NCBI RefSeq assembly: GCF_004661485.1 | Contig: NZ_PQVH01000008.1 | Location: 62,001-126,000 of the forward strand | DNA length: 64,000 nt | Reading direction: 5' to 3' | Source: Methylotenera oryzisoli | Lineage (GTDB): Bacteria > Pseudomonadota > Gammaproteobacteria > Burkholderiales > Methylophilaceae | In this document: positions 45,572 to 53,462 of the stretch, piece after piece | Position numbering within the stretch: the stretch's first letter is position 1 | Layout of the letters: each line of letters opens with the position of its first letter | Translations under genes and position numbers: made by a program | Notes under the pieces: generated by a model | What the model was told of the DNA's origin: nothing | Databases searched by the model: none | What the model saw: only the letters and a program-made list of their open reading frames with translations

Positions 45572-45847
45572 TTAGTTAGCTGCGATTTGCCATGGGGCAG
45601 GGCGTGTGATGTACCAGTTTTTAGCGGTACCGCATTTTTTTCGCCCTAGTGTTGAGGCGGCACTTTTGCTTAGTCTTAGCGGTAGCTTGAAATGGCCAGC
45701 TTTTTCTAAGGCTTCAAGGCGTTGCATAGATGTATGAAACTTGGTTTTAAGCTGTCCACGCGTTACGAACTTCTGCGTTTCCATGTGTGTTTTTACAGCC
45801 TCGATCAAGTCTTCATCGCTCAATGGCGCTAGGTAGCAACGTGCCAT
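45572..45847 (-). CDS. Phage protein of unknown function
   Basis: A 91-residue soluble protein (MARCYLAPLSDEDLIEAVKTHMETQKFVTRGQLKTKF). The stretch EAVKTHMETQKFVTRGQLKTKFHTSMQRLEALEKAGHF looks like a winged-helix DNA-binding domain, with the recognition helix near SMQRLEAL. This is read from the pattern only. It precedes the small membrane gene by 28 bases. Confidence 0.55.
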   Translation of the reverse strand: MARCYLAPLSDEDLIEAVKTHMETQKFVTRGQLKTKFHTSMQRLEALEKAGHFKLPLRLSKSAASTLGRKKCGTAKNWYITRPAPWQIAAN

Positions 45848-45850
45848 GGC

Positions 45851-46042
45851 TTAAGCCACCTCTGCCGATGTGCATGCTTGTTGGCGGTACATGGCGCTTT
45901 GTGCTTGGTTTAGTACCAGGTTATCTGGGCGATACTTGATGATTAGGCCTTGGGCGCGAATTTGTGCGACCTGTGTATCTGTTAGTCGGCTAGCGTTAAT
46001 CACGGCGTGGTGCTTGAAGTTATCTAATATTGATTTGCTCAT
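45851..46042 (-). CDS. Phage protein of unknown function
   Basis: 63 residues (MSKSILDNFKHHAVINASRLTDTQVAQIRAQGLIIKYRPDNLVL) with AGGAG-like bases upstream of the ATG. No recognised domain. It is placed 3 bases before the preceding reading frame's neighbour and belongs to the leftward early operon. Confidence 0.5.
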   Translation of the reverse strand: MSKSILDNFKHHAVINASRLTDTQVAQIRAQGLIIKYRPDNLVLNQAQSAMYRQQACTSAEVA

Positions 46043-46069
46043 GGTCTGCTCCTGTTAGTTGATCTGTAT

Positions 46070-46285
46070 TTAAATTTCCTGCCACCAGTAAGGCTTTTGC
46101 TGGGTGGCTGGTAGTGCTTTAGCTGGCGCTTGTTTCTTTGCTGCTTTTTTTTGTGCGATAAGCGCCATGCGCACTAAACATTTTTTGGTGAGTTCGCACT
46201 GCATTGCTTTCTCAAAGCTGTAGCCAATACGTTTTAACCCTGTGCGGTTATAGGCGGCTTTTAGTTCTGCTTCGGTTGTACGCAT
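46070..46285 (-). CDS. Phage protein of unknown function
   Basis: 71 residues, MRTTEAELKAAYNRTGLKRIGYSFEKAMQ, with a Lys/Ala-rich C-terminal part (AQKKAAKKQAPAKA) and a Trp-rich end (PYWWQEI). It follows the early operon spacing. The tail suggests nucleic-acid contact but the family is unknown. Confidence 0.5.
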   Translation of the reverse strand: MRTTEAELKAAYNRTGLKRIGYSFEKAMQCELTKKCLVRMALIAQKKAAKKQAPAKALPATQQKPYWWQEI

Positions 46286-46303
46286 GGCTAGCTCCTGTGT
46301 TAG

Positions 46304-46501
46304 TTAGGTGTTTGCTACTTGCAGGCCTAGTTTGTTAACCAGGTGGTCAAGGTCATCAGCTGAATCGATTAGCTCTTTAGCTAACTCACGTGCTTGCTTC
46401 GTTGTTAGTGCTAAGTTGTTACCTGAACCAATTGGTGCGCTAACCATAACTGCTGCTTTGTGTAGGTTTGTATCGATGTAATACCAAGCTGTAATGCTCA
46501 T
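46304..46501 (-). CDS. Phage protein of unknown function
   Basis: 65 residues from the ATG at 46501 (MSITAWYYIDTNLHKAAVMVS) with GGAGAG seven bases upstream; the ribosome site lies in the gap just after the primase-helicase stop. It has no recognised domain. The longer frame to 46573 runs into the primase gene and is rejected. Confidence 0.55.
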   Translation of the reverse strand: MSITAWYYIDTNLHKAAVMVSAPIGSGNNLALTTKQARELAKELIDSADDLDHLVNKLGLQVANT

Positions 46502-46514
46502 GTTTGCTCTCCAG

Positions 46515-49205
46515 TTATGCTTCAAAAATCCAGCATTTGACGGTTTCAGGGCGTGCTGGGTTATCAAACCCACGGTGCTTGTTGTGCTCGCGGTTAATTG
46601 CGCTGCTGACTGCTTTGGCCTCTACAAACTTGCGTTTGCGGCTGGTCTTAAGCAGTTTTTTAAGGTCTGATAGCAGCGGGATCTGTTGTTTTTTCTCGGA
46701 TGCAACCTGTACAAAGTGATTGAGGTTAATGGCGATTAGCGCAGGGTCGCAGCTGTGATTGAGGCGAGGCTCTAGGTCGTCACCATTCAAGTATTCGTAG
46801 GCTTCCCAGAAGGCTTGCACGTCTGGGTGATCTGCATTGATAGATTGCTGACGCGCTACCGCCATTTCGACCACTTCATCCCGGGCGGCTTCTAGCATTT
46901 GGTCGTTAATATTGATTACTAGGCTTAGTGCATCTACTAGCGCCAAGATCTGTGCGTGGTTTTTGATGATGCGCAGGTTTTTGATGCCATCTATGTTTTG
47001 CAGCGTTTTTTCGTAGCTGGTAGATTTTTCTTTAAATGCAGCCATGATTGCTGTTTCCGCGGTGATGGCTTTGATTAAAAAGCCTGATAGTTCTTCTACT
47101 GGTGTGCGCTCTAGTTGCTCACCAGCTAACTTGCCCGCAGGGGTGTGGCTTTTAACATCGCAATGGATATGGCAGATACGCTGCATCATTGCATCGCTAG
47201 CTGATACGGTTGCGTTTTGGCTAATCACAATGGCGCCACGGAATGGTGGCTCGTAGGTTTCGTTACCGCCATTTTTAACGCCGCGTGATCGCACTGAGCG
47301 TCCGTTGTAGGCTGTTTTTAGCTCATCCCAATCAAAGGTTTTAGCGTGGGCTTTATCTTCACCACCACGGTCACTTTCGATCAGCACCACTGGCATGCCT
47401 GCCACTTGTGAAAAGTTACGTGCACGTGCGGCTAGTGTTGCTTTTGAAGGGTCGAAGCCTTCGTAATCGTTACGGCCAAGTAGCTTCCATAAAAACTCAA
47501 TCAAGGTGGATTTACCAGCGCCCGGGTCGCCTACTACTTCTAAGAATGGGTAGGACTTGTGATGCTGCCTGATTTGTTCTGCAAATAGGCTGCCCATCCA
47601 AAAGGCTAGTGTGACGATGCCTTTAGCTTGGTAGCACTTCCATAACAGGTTTATCCAATCGGCATTGAACTCTTTGGCATCTGTATTGATGTTTAGCGTG
47701 ACAGACTGGCTAAGTGATTTAATTGATAGTCTGCCAATGTCGAAGAAGTCTTCTTCATTGAGTGGGTGGACTTGTCCGTTTTGCACTGCGATATCATTAA
47801 ATACATAGGTGGCGTGCTCTTTGCTGTAGCCGATGTAGTCAATTGTCTGCACCGTTTTCATGTTGTAGAGCTGGTCTTTAATGATGCGGTCTAGCTGGGA
47901 TGCGTTGCCACTGAACACCGCGCCTGGTGCGATAGATAACAGACGCTTTTTAAACTCTGTAGAGCTTGATAGCTGTGCACCAGTGAATGTGTTTTTAATG
48001 CTGCTTCCGTCATGTGGGAAGTCCACACGTAGGTAGTACCAGCTCTCATCTGTTAAGAGGTTTGCTTGGTAGTACAGGGCTTGTGGGTAGCAGTTGGCGA
48101 TTTCGTACACTGACTTAGCTTCTAGCAGTGCTTTGCCTTTGATTTCATCTGGGCTTAATGCTGTGTTGGCTGATTCACTCTCTTTCTCGATGGCGCTATA
48201 TGACTTGTGGTATTTATCAATATCTAATTGAAACCAAAACATGCGGTTAATAAAACCGTAAAAGAAGCTTTGTTCGCCTGTTTTGTTGTAGATGAGCAGG
48301 GCTTTATCTGTTGCAGATTTAGCAATGAGCAGGGCGCCGTTATATAGGGCCTCTTCAATGGCTTTGTCGTCTAGCTTGCCTAGTTGGTATAGATCGTTCC
48401 AATCTAGCTTTTTACGGTTGCGGTTCTTGATTTGTGCTGCACGTGCTACCCAGCCTTGTTCACGGCTAAGTTCTACGTGTTTACGAATGTACTTGCTGCC
48501 AGCCGCACCATCATCAAGCGCCCACACTAGCTCTGGTAATTCACGACCAGCTGCTTGGCATTGTTCTGCAAGCTCTTTAAGTGCTAGCTCTGGGTAGTTG
48601 TTGCAGCTCATGGCAGAGACTGCAGCACGTCCAGTTTGGATGTGTGAGATTGAGTCGAAGATGCCTTCAACAATCCATACTTGTTTAACGCTAGCGTCTG
48701 TTAGGTCTAGCGTTGGTGCTTTCCACCAGTGGCCTTTGTAGCCGCCTTTAAAGTTGGCTTTTTGACTGCCAAAGCGCTGTGGCTTATCAATTAATCGTTC
48801 CCAAAATGCACCGTTAGGCAATTGAAAGCGTACGGTTGCCGATCCTATTTTCTTTTCAGAATCGTAGAAGCTCTCTTGGGTGTACCAACCTTTAATAGTA
48901 CTGATATCAAAACCACGGCCATCACGCATATAAGCATCTGCTGATGCGTTAGGTTCAGCAGGTGTAGGTTTGTGACGATCTGACCAGTTGTTAAATAGAT
49001 CAGGGTAGAGGTCTTTAATATGAAACTCTGCACCGCATTTGTTTAAGCGGCCACAACGTAGAACCCAAGGCGCGTCTGCAAAGGTGTATAGCTCTTTCTT
49101 TTTACAAGATGGGCATTCACCTTGTTGCAGATGGTTGCCATGCTTCTTGAATGAGAAGTCACGGTCTAGGTGTCTGCTTATGTCGCTATGTAGGCTTGGG
49201 TTCAT
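46515..49205 (-). CDS. Phage primase-helicase (Toprim and P-loop)
   Basis: About 896 residues. A zinc-binding region (GECPSCKKKE... LRCGRLNKC, about 30-60) resembles phage primases. A Toprim fold (WIVEGIFDS near 178; ALDDGAAG near 230) makes or binds RNA primers, and a P-loop (GDPGAGKST near 560) with LIESDRGGEDK fits a superfamily 3-like or DUF927 helicase. This would load at an origin rather than nick it, unlike P2 gpA. Start at 49205 (MNPSLHSD) is a guess; the GTG at 49244 is the alternative. Confidence 0.8.
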   Translation of the reverse strand: MNPSLHSDISRHLDRDFSFKKHGNHLQQGECPSCKKKELYTFADAPWVLRCGRLNKCGAEFHIKDLYPDLFNNWSDRHKPTPAEPNASADAYMRDGRGFDISTIKGWYTQESFYDSEKKIGSATVRFQLPNGAFWERLIDKPQRFGSQKANFKGGYKGHWWKAPTLDLTDASVKQVWIVEGIFDSISHIQTGRAAVSAMSCNNYPELALKELAEQCQAAGRELPELVWALDDGAAGSKYIRKHVELSREQGWVARAAQIKNRNRKKLDWNDLYQLGKLDDKAIEEALYNGALLIAKSATDKALLIYNKTGEQSFFYGFINRMFWFQLDIDKYHKSYSAIEKESESANTALSPDEIKGKALLEAKSVYEIANCYPQALYYQANLLTDESWYYLRVDFPHDGSSIKNTFTGAQLSSSTEFKKRLLSIAPGAVFSGNASQLDRIIKDQLYNMKTVQTIDYIGYSKEHATYVFNDIAVQNGQVHPLNEEDFFDIGRLSIKSLSQSVTLNINTDAKEFNADWINLLWKCYQAKGIVTLAFWMGSLFAEQIRQHHKSYPFLEVVGDPGAGKSTLIEFLWKLLGRNDYEGFDPSKATLAARARNFSQVAGMPVVLIESDRGGEDKAHAKTFDWDELKTAYNGRSVRSRGVKNGGNETYEPPFRGAIVISQNATVSASDAMMQRICHIHCDVKSHTPAGKLAGEQLERTPVEELSGFLIKAITAETAIMAAFKEKSTSYEKTLQNIDGIKNLRIIKNHAQILALVDALSLVININDQMLEAARDEVVEMAVARQQSINADHPDVQAFWEAYEYLNGDDLEPRLNHSCDPALIAINLNHFVQVASEKKQQIPLLSDLKKLLKTSRKRKFVEAKAVSSAINREHNKHRGFDNPARPETVKCWIFEA

Positions 49206-49319
49206 GGTCAAATCACAAATTTTGGGTAAAAAAATCCTTAACACCTTAAAAAAGGCGCTTTCGGGTGGTGCTTGTTTTGGGCTATTGGTTAGCTTGATTT
49301 GGCGCTGATGCGCCTAGCG

Positions 49320-49574
49320 CTAACCGCTTTGTGGTGATGTAGTTTCTTGCATGGCCTCAGTCTTTACAGATTGCGGTATAAAGACCGCAGGGTTAGGGAT
49401 TCGGCTTGGTACGATTGTTCGGACTGCTGATAGGACAGACGCCCAAGTATGGCCGCATTCAATGTTGGTGCATTGGTAGTAGATCTCACGGGTGATATTA
49501 GTCACTTTTTTGCTAGTGCTAATGCGCGCTTTGCTTGAGCAGTGCGGGCATGATGCGCTGTTACTTCTTCCCAT
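49320..49574 (-). CDS. ogr: Ogr/Delta-type zinc-finger activator of late genes
   Basis: The 84-residue product has C9-x2-C12-x22-C35-x4-C40, precisely the zinc pattern of P2 Ogr, with YYQCTNIECGHTW as the second knuckle. Ogr binds sites upstream of late promoters and RNA polymerase alpha subunit. The residues after the finger are longer than in P2. In P2 the gene follows D; here it lies between early genes, 4.7 kb from D. It overlaps the next gene by 14 bases. Confidence 0.85.
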   Translation of the reverse strand: MGRSNSASCPHCSSKARISTSKKVTNITREIYYQCTNIECGHTWASVLSAVRTIVPSRIPNPAVFIPQSVKTEAMQETTSPQSG

Positions 49575-50169
49575 TTTGTCTCTCCATTAGCATGTTTTGA
49601 ATGACGGCTTTTGCTTCGGTAAGTGTTGCAATTGCAGTAGCGCTAGTTTCTAAAGCTAGCTCTAACTCGCCCGGGTCAATGCCATCTACTAACTGCGCGT
49701 AGGCATTGGTTACTTCTGAAGTTTCTTGCAGGATTTGGCGCAGCATTTCAAGCGGCTCTACCTTGGTACCGTAAACGATAGGCTTTGCTGTTAGCTCTAA
49801 ATCTAATAGCAAAGTGTTTACCGTTTTAAGGCGTAACGGCATTGGCAACGCTTTTAATATTGACTTGATGAAGTTAGCCGGCAGTAGGTTGTTATCTTTA
49901 GTTAGCTCATCTAACCAGCGGAATATCTTGTTAGCGTTGGTATGTTGGCGGCGGTATTCATCGTTACCTGTTATTTCAAATGTGATGCCGGTGACCAAAT
50001 GCGAAGAATTATTCACATGGGATTGCACGATTTGGTCAGCCACTGTTTCACGGCTCCAATCGTTTTGGCGCTTCCATTGGTTAACTGCGTTAACTAATAC
50101 AGAGATTAAAGTGCCTTGCTGTTCTTCAGGTGGGTGAGAATTAGCTCTCATGCTTTTGTTGTTCATCAT
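49561..50169 (-). CDS. YdaT/CII-like phage regulatory protein
   Basis: A 202-residue soluble protein. The stretch SVLVNAVNQWKRQNDWSRETVADQIVQSH followed by HTNANKIFRWLDEL resembles YdaT-type proteins and phage CII-like regulators found between cI and the replication genes. Helices dominate the rest. It might act as a transcription or replication regulator; the exact role is not shown. Confidence 0.55.
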   Translation of the reverse strand: MMNNKSMRANSHPPEEQQGTLISVLVNAVNQWKRQNDWSRETVADQIVQSHVNNSSHLVTGITFEITGNDEYRRQHTNANKIFRWLDELTKDNNLLPANFIKSILKALPMPLRLKTVNTLLLDLELTAKPIVYGTKVEPLEMLRQILQETSEVTNAYAQLVDGIDPGELELALETSATAIATLTEAKAVIQNMLMERQNGKK

Positions 50170-50174
50170 GGCTA

Positions 50175-50444
50175 TTATTTACCCATCGAACTTGAAGAAA
50201 AATCAGCGGTGCCAACTATGCTATCGGCACCGCTGGCAACTGACGCAGCGGCGACTGCGGCAGGGGAGGAAGCGGTTAAAACCTTAACGCCAGCAAGATA
50301 TGCTAGACGCGCAAATGCGGATTTTGTTTTGTTAAATTTACTAGATAAAACCTCTGCTTCTTCGCGTTCTTCAAGCATTAAGCGAAGCGCGATTGGACGT
50401 TTATAGTCGAGGCCATCTTCATTACGTTTGCGTGGTGTACTCAT
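50175..50444 (-). CDS. Ribbon-helix-helix-like early regulator
   Basis: 89 residues. DYKRPIALRLMLEEREEAEVLSSKFNKTKSAFARLAYLAGVKVL has the beta strand-helix-helix pattern of ribbon-helix-helix proteins, such as relaxosome MobC and small phage repressors. It is first in the leftward early operon, diverging from cI, the position of Cro or Cox in P2-like phages. The Ala/Ser-rich C-terminus is not typical of Cro. No ribosome site is visible. Confidence 0.6.
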   Translation of the reverse strand: MSTPRKRNEDGLDYKRPIALRLMLEEREEAEVLSSKFNKTKSAFARLAYLAGVKVLTASSPAAVAAASVASGADSIVGTADFSSSSMGK

Positions 50445-50463
50445 TGAGTATAATCTGTTAAAT

Positions 50464-50474
50464 AGTTACTAAGT
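50464..50474. promoter_or_regulatory. Operator-like element between the early operon and cI
   Basis: AGTTACTAAGT lies in the 58-base gap between the divergent regulator genes, beside a TATAAT (50449-50454) facing cI. Its exact reverse complement occurs at 53091-53101, and a related half-palindrome at 53022-53032. It is the best candidate for a repressor site. Confidence 0.55.
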
Positions 50475-50502
50475 GCGTTCATTATTACGAAGAAAAATTC
50501 TT

Positions 50503-50865
50503 ATGTCAACAGAAATAACCGAATATTTATTCGCAATTGGGCAGAGATTTAAGAGTGAGCGTGAAAGATTGGGTTTCACGCAGGCTCAGCTTGGGGAAAA
50601 AATAGAGGCGACTAGCCGAACTATTGGTAAGTACGAAATCGGCGAAACTGAGGCGAGAATTAGTCAACTACTTAACTTCATGAGGTTAGGTGCAGACATT
50701 AATTACATATTGCTTGGTTCGCGTGCGGGATTAGTCACTGGTGAACCTAAAGCTTCTTATCAAAATGCGGAGCTAGATATGATACTTAATGCTTATGCAC
50801 ATGCTGATGAGTTGGGTCGTGCTGCGCTGGCGGCCGTTGCTACTTTTGTAGCAAAACATAATTAA
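50503..50865 (+). CDS. CI-like repressor (XRE-family HTH)
   Basis: About 120 residues with a clean helix-turn-helix of the XRE/434 type (IGQRFKSERERLGFTQAQLGEKIEATSRTIGKYEIGETEAR) and a short helical tail rather than a LexA-type protease domain. The start at 50503 (MSTEITEY) is preferred over TTG at 50473. It probably binds the nearby AGTTA-type sites to keep lysogeny. It is rather shorter than P2-like C repressors but close to them in size (P2 C is 99). Confidence 0.8.
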   Translation: MSTEITEYLFAIGQRFKSERERLGFTQAQLGEKIEATSRTIGKYEIGETEARISQLLNFMRLGADINYILLGSRAGLVTGEPKASYQNAELDMILNAYAHADELGRAALAAVATFVAKHN

Positions 50866-50910
50866 ATAATGCACTTTGTAAAAACAATAACAATTTAATC
50901 AAGGTAGCCT

Positions 50911-51597
50911 ATGCAAACCGTATTTGGGATTTTGTCTATTATTAGTGTGGTCGTTTTCTTTATAGGCATGGTTAAACCAGCGATCTTAATAAATAAGAAA
51001 ACAGGTGAGGTGCCAGAACGTAAAAACCTAGCAGCAGGCGCCATTGGTTTATTTCTATTCTCATTAGTGATGGTTGGCTTGCTCGGTGATGAGAAGCCTA
51101 CCAACAATCCAGACAGTGAGAAGCTAGCTGCAGCTGAAGTTAAGCAGCCGTCATTAAACATTACCCCTGAAAATTTTAGAGTGAAATTCAATGAAGTTTC
51201 TGAGCTCATTGATACTAGCTTTCACATTAATCGGATTGATGTAAAAGAAGGCCCGGTATCAGATACTGCCAATGTGACGTTATCTGACCAAAATTCGTTA
51301 GTAATTGCAGTAACAAAAGATGGAATGGTTAACTCTGTCACATCAATATCTATTGGTGACGGCACATTTAAGTCTGGTGCCAATATGCTTTTTCTTGCAA
51401 CTACCATTGTTCGATCTATTAGCCCACATCTTGAAAGTGAAAAAGCAGCTCAAATTGCTATTGAGTTGATGAAGCTAAGTACGAATGATAAAGCAGGTGA
51501 AGCTCATACTAAATTAATAGATGGCGTTGAGTATTACGCAATATTTAACAAGCAACTAGGTTTTTGGTTTGGTGCAGAGTTGCCTGACACTAAGTAA
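50911..51597 (+). CDS. Phage accessory membrane protein, unknown function
   Basis: The 228-residue product has two membrane helices at the N-terminus (IFGILSIISVVVFFIGMVK and NLAAGAIGLFLFSLVMVGLLG) with a short basic loop between them, then about 150 residues of soluble domain with no family I recognise. The nuclease gene starts 2 bases after its stop and has no ribosome site of its own, so they are probably made together. Orientation is opposite to early and late phage operons, a mark of a moron gene. Confidence 0.6.
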   Translation: MQTVFGILSIISVVVFFIGMVKPAILINKKTGEVPERKNLAAGAIGLFLFSLVMVGLLGDEKPTNNPDSEKLAAAEVKQPSLNITPENFRVKFNEVSELIDTSFHINRIDVKEGPVSDTANVTLSDQNSLVIAVTKDGMVNSVTSISIGDGTFKSGANMLFLATTIVRSISPHLESEKAAQIAIELMKLSTNDKAGEAHTKLIDGVEYYAIFNKQLGFWFGAELPDTK

Positions 51598-51599
51598 AA

Positions 51600-52265
51600 A
51601 TGGGACGTTACTATTTAGCCTTAGCCATTTCTCTTTTAGTACCAGCCATCTGCTTTGCTGGCACACTGTCAGGCGTTGTAGTTGGCATTAAGGATGGTGA
51701 CACCATTTACCTTTTAACGCCTGATCGCCAAAAAAAAGAAGTGAGATTTAATGCAATAGATGCGCCAGAAAAGGCACAGCCGTTTTACAACAAATCACAG
51801 CAGTCATTATCTAACTTATGCGCGGGAAAAGATGCCACCGTCAATACCTATGGGCTTGATAAGTATGGACGCACGCTAGGTGATGTATTTTGCCAAGGTA
51901 AAAGCGCAAACGTGCACCAGGTTGAGAATGGGTATGCATGGGTTTACAGACAGTATAGCAATGATGCGAACTTGATAGCGCTAGAAGCTGCAGCAAGATC
52001 TAAAGGGATAGGGTTGTGGAACGACCCGTCACCAATTCCACCATGGGATTTCAGGCATGGAAAAAGGCCAGAAACCTTTGAACAAACGCAGGCGAGGGTA
52101 AAGGCATCAGCAAATAGTGCTGAGGGCTTTAGCTGTGGTAGTAAAAGATATTGCCGACAAATGGTGAGCTGTGAAGAGGCTAGGTTTTATTTAAAACAGT
52201 GTGGCTTGCATAAGTTAGATAAAGATGGTGATGGTGTGCCGTGCGAGGTGCTTTGTGGTGGGTGA
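51600..52265 (+). CDS. Exported thermonuclease-like enzyme with Excalibur domain
   Basis: A 221-residue protein with a signal peptide (MGRYYLALAISLLVPAICFA|G), a staphylococcal-nuclease (SNc) fold (VVVGIKDGDTIYLLTPD, VRFNAIDAPEKAQ, YGLDKYGRTLGDVF; catalytic Arg and Glu sites consistent) and a C-terminal Excalibur calcium-binding motif (LDKDGDGVPCE with flanking cysteines). It should act outside the cytoplasm. In a prophage that suggests degradation of incoming DNA or scavenging; this is inference. Confidence 0.82.
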   Translation: MGRYYLALAISLLVPAICFAGTLSGVVVGIKDGDTIYLLTPDRQKKEVRFNAIDAPEKAQPFYNKSQQSLSNLCAGKDATVNTYGLDKYGRTLGDVFCQGKSANVHQVENGYAWVYRQYSNDANLIALEAAARSKGIGLWNDPSPIPPWDFRHGKRPETFEQTQARVKASANSAEGFSCGSKRYCRQMVSCEEARFYLKQCGLHKLDKDGDGVPCEVLCGG

Positions 52266-52303
52266 TGCGTAGCTAAGATTAGCTCTGACTCTTAGGAGGG
52301 TAT

Positions 52304-52510
52304 ATGCAATTTCAATGTAAGGCATGTTCAACCAAAATAGAATATGACCCAGCAATCACCCTAGAGGCAATGCCTAAAGGTTGGAGAATGCATCAAATTG
52401 GAACGTCTAGGGTCTTATTGTGCAAATCGTGTGGAAGTCAGATAGATTTTAATGGTGAACACTCTCCCTATCTAAAGCAGATGTTAACTACAGGTAAGAA
52501 CAATACTTGA
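52304..52510 (+). CDS. Small zinc-ribbon protein
   Basis: 68 residues with CKACS and CKSCGS knuckles (FQCKACSTKIEYD ... LCKSCGSQID), a classical two-knuckle zinc ribbon. Good ribosome site (AGGAGGG). No wider domain. It belongs to the rightward accessory block. Confidence 0.65.
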   Translation: MQFQCKACSTKIEYDPAITLEAMPKGWRMHQIGTSRVLLCKSCGSQIDFNGEHSPYLKQMLTTGKNNT

Positions 52511-52540
52511 AATGAGTAAAGGTATAAATGGAGCAATCAT

Positions 52541-52954
52541 ATGAAGCGGGATTGGGATTTAATACGTAAGCTGCTTACTGATGTAGAAGAAGATAATGTG
52601 CTTTTTTCTGAACTCCCTGCAGAGCCAAAGTGGGAGAATCAGACAGAAGCACAATATATAAAAGAGTTAGATGCATTTAGAGCAATTGAAAGCAGAATAT
52701 TCGGGCACTTTGAAATGCTGGTGGATAATGGGTATATCGATGGCTTAGATATCATACGACCTAATGGAAGCGGCTTTTATTATTCTTTACACCATCCTAG
52801 ATTAACTATGGCAGGACATGATTTATTGGACACAATGAGGTCTGCAACCATATGGGAAACAATTAAAACCACCGCTAAAACAAAAGGCATTGAGCTGACC
52901 TTTGATGCTATTAAGTCGATAGGATCGTTAGTATTAAAAAACACATTGGGTTGA
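52541..52954 (+). CDS. DUF2513-type accessory protein
   Basis: The 137-residue product opens MKRDWDLIRKLLTDVEE, the signature N-terminus of DUF2513 proteins, which are widespread in prophages and look like winged-helix regulators (GHFEMLVDNGYIDGL...RLTMAGHDLLDTMR). A C-terminal helix with KSIGSLVLKNTLG follows. Its function is not established. It ends the zinc-ribbon/DUF2513 pair. Confidence 0.7.
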   Translation: MKRDWDLIRKLLTDVEEDNVLFSELPAEPKWENQTEAQYIKELDAFRAIESRIFGHFEMLVDNGYIDGLDIIRPNGSGFYYSLHHPRLTMAGHDLLDTMRSATIWETIKTTAKTKGIELTFDAIKSIGSLVLKNTLG

Positions 52955-53021
52955 GGATGCTCAATGAATTTAAGGCTCTATATTTAATAGTAGAACCTTA
53001 GGTATTAAGTACAGTCTTACT

Positions 53022-53116
53022 AGTTAGTAACTTGCTTTACGATGTAATCGTCAGGTTATTAATAGCAGTTTATAGAGTGCTTTACATACTACTTAGTAAC
53101 TAACTGTTTACTAAAG
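53022..53116. promoter_or_regulatory. Cluster of repressor-like sites before the ImmA module
   Basis: Three related odd palindromes lie in this 247-base gap: TTAGTAACT at 53024-53032, ACTTAGTAACTAA at 53091-53103 (exact TTAGT-A-ACTAA palindrome), and GTTTACTAAAG at 53106-53116. The second is the reverse complement of the site at 50464-50474 over 11 bases. They occupy the place of a promoter for the genes at 53202 and 53463. Confidence 0.55.
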
Positions 53117-53201
53117 TAAAAAAAGGCGTTATTATTCGAAGCATTGTTGGCAAACATGTCAACAAAATTTTAAGATATTAGAAAATTAATTGGGGAATAT
53201 A

Positions 53202-53405
53202 ATGAGCACAAATTCATTACAAGCGGTGGAAGCCATGCTTAATGAAAGTGGCGTGCAAGACGTTAAGTTTATGTTTAAGCGTGAAGCGATAGCTTTGCCG
53301 ATGACTGACTTTCAAGACGATGTGGCTGATGTTCTAGCTAAATTTCATGCAGGTAAAAAGACTGTAGTGTCTGCATTGCCTTCAGAAGAGCTATCAATTA
53401 ATTAA
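53202..53405 (+). CDS. 67-residue protein of unknown function before the ImmA-like gene
   Basis: The product MSTNSLQAVEAMLNESGVQDVKFMFKREAIALPMTDFQDDVADVLAKF has a helix-strand pattern but no known family. GGGGA is seven bases before the ATG at 53202. It is separated from the ImmA-like gene by a hairpin terminator and could be its partner (antitoxin or substrate). Downstream position and shared promoter region support a link. Confidence 0.6.
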   Translation: MSTNSLQAVEAMLNESGVQDVKFMFKREAIALPMTDFQDDVADVLAKFHAGKKTVVSALPSEELSIN

Positions 53406-53420
53406 TAACTACGTGTATTC

Positions 53421-53450
53421 AAAAAAAGACCCTTATGGGTCTTTTTTTAT
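53421..53450 (+). terminator. Terminator/attenuator between the 53202 gene and the ImmA-like gene
   Basis: AAAAAGACCC (53423-53432) and GGGTCTTTTT (53437-53446) form a perfect stem with TTAT loop and a long T tract. Transcription reaching the ImmA-like gene, 13 bases farther on, must pass it. Confidence 0.85.
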
Positions 53451-53462
53451 AGGCTGGGATTT

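Noticed and set aside
50473-50502. Earlier TTG start of the CI-like gene
   Set aside because: It would add ten residues not seen in related repressors and overlap the probable operator.
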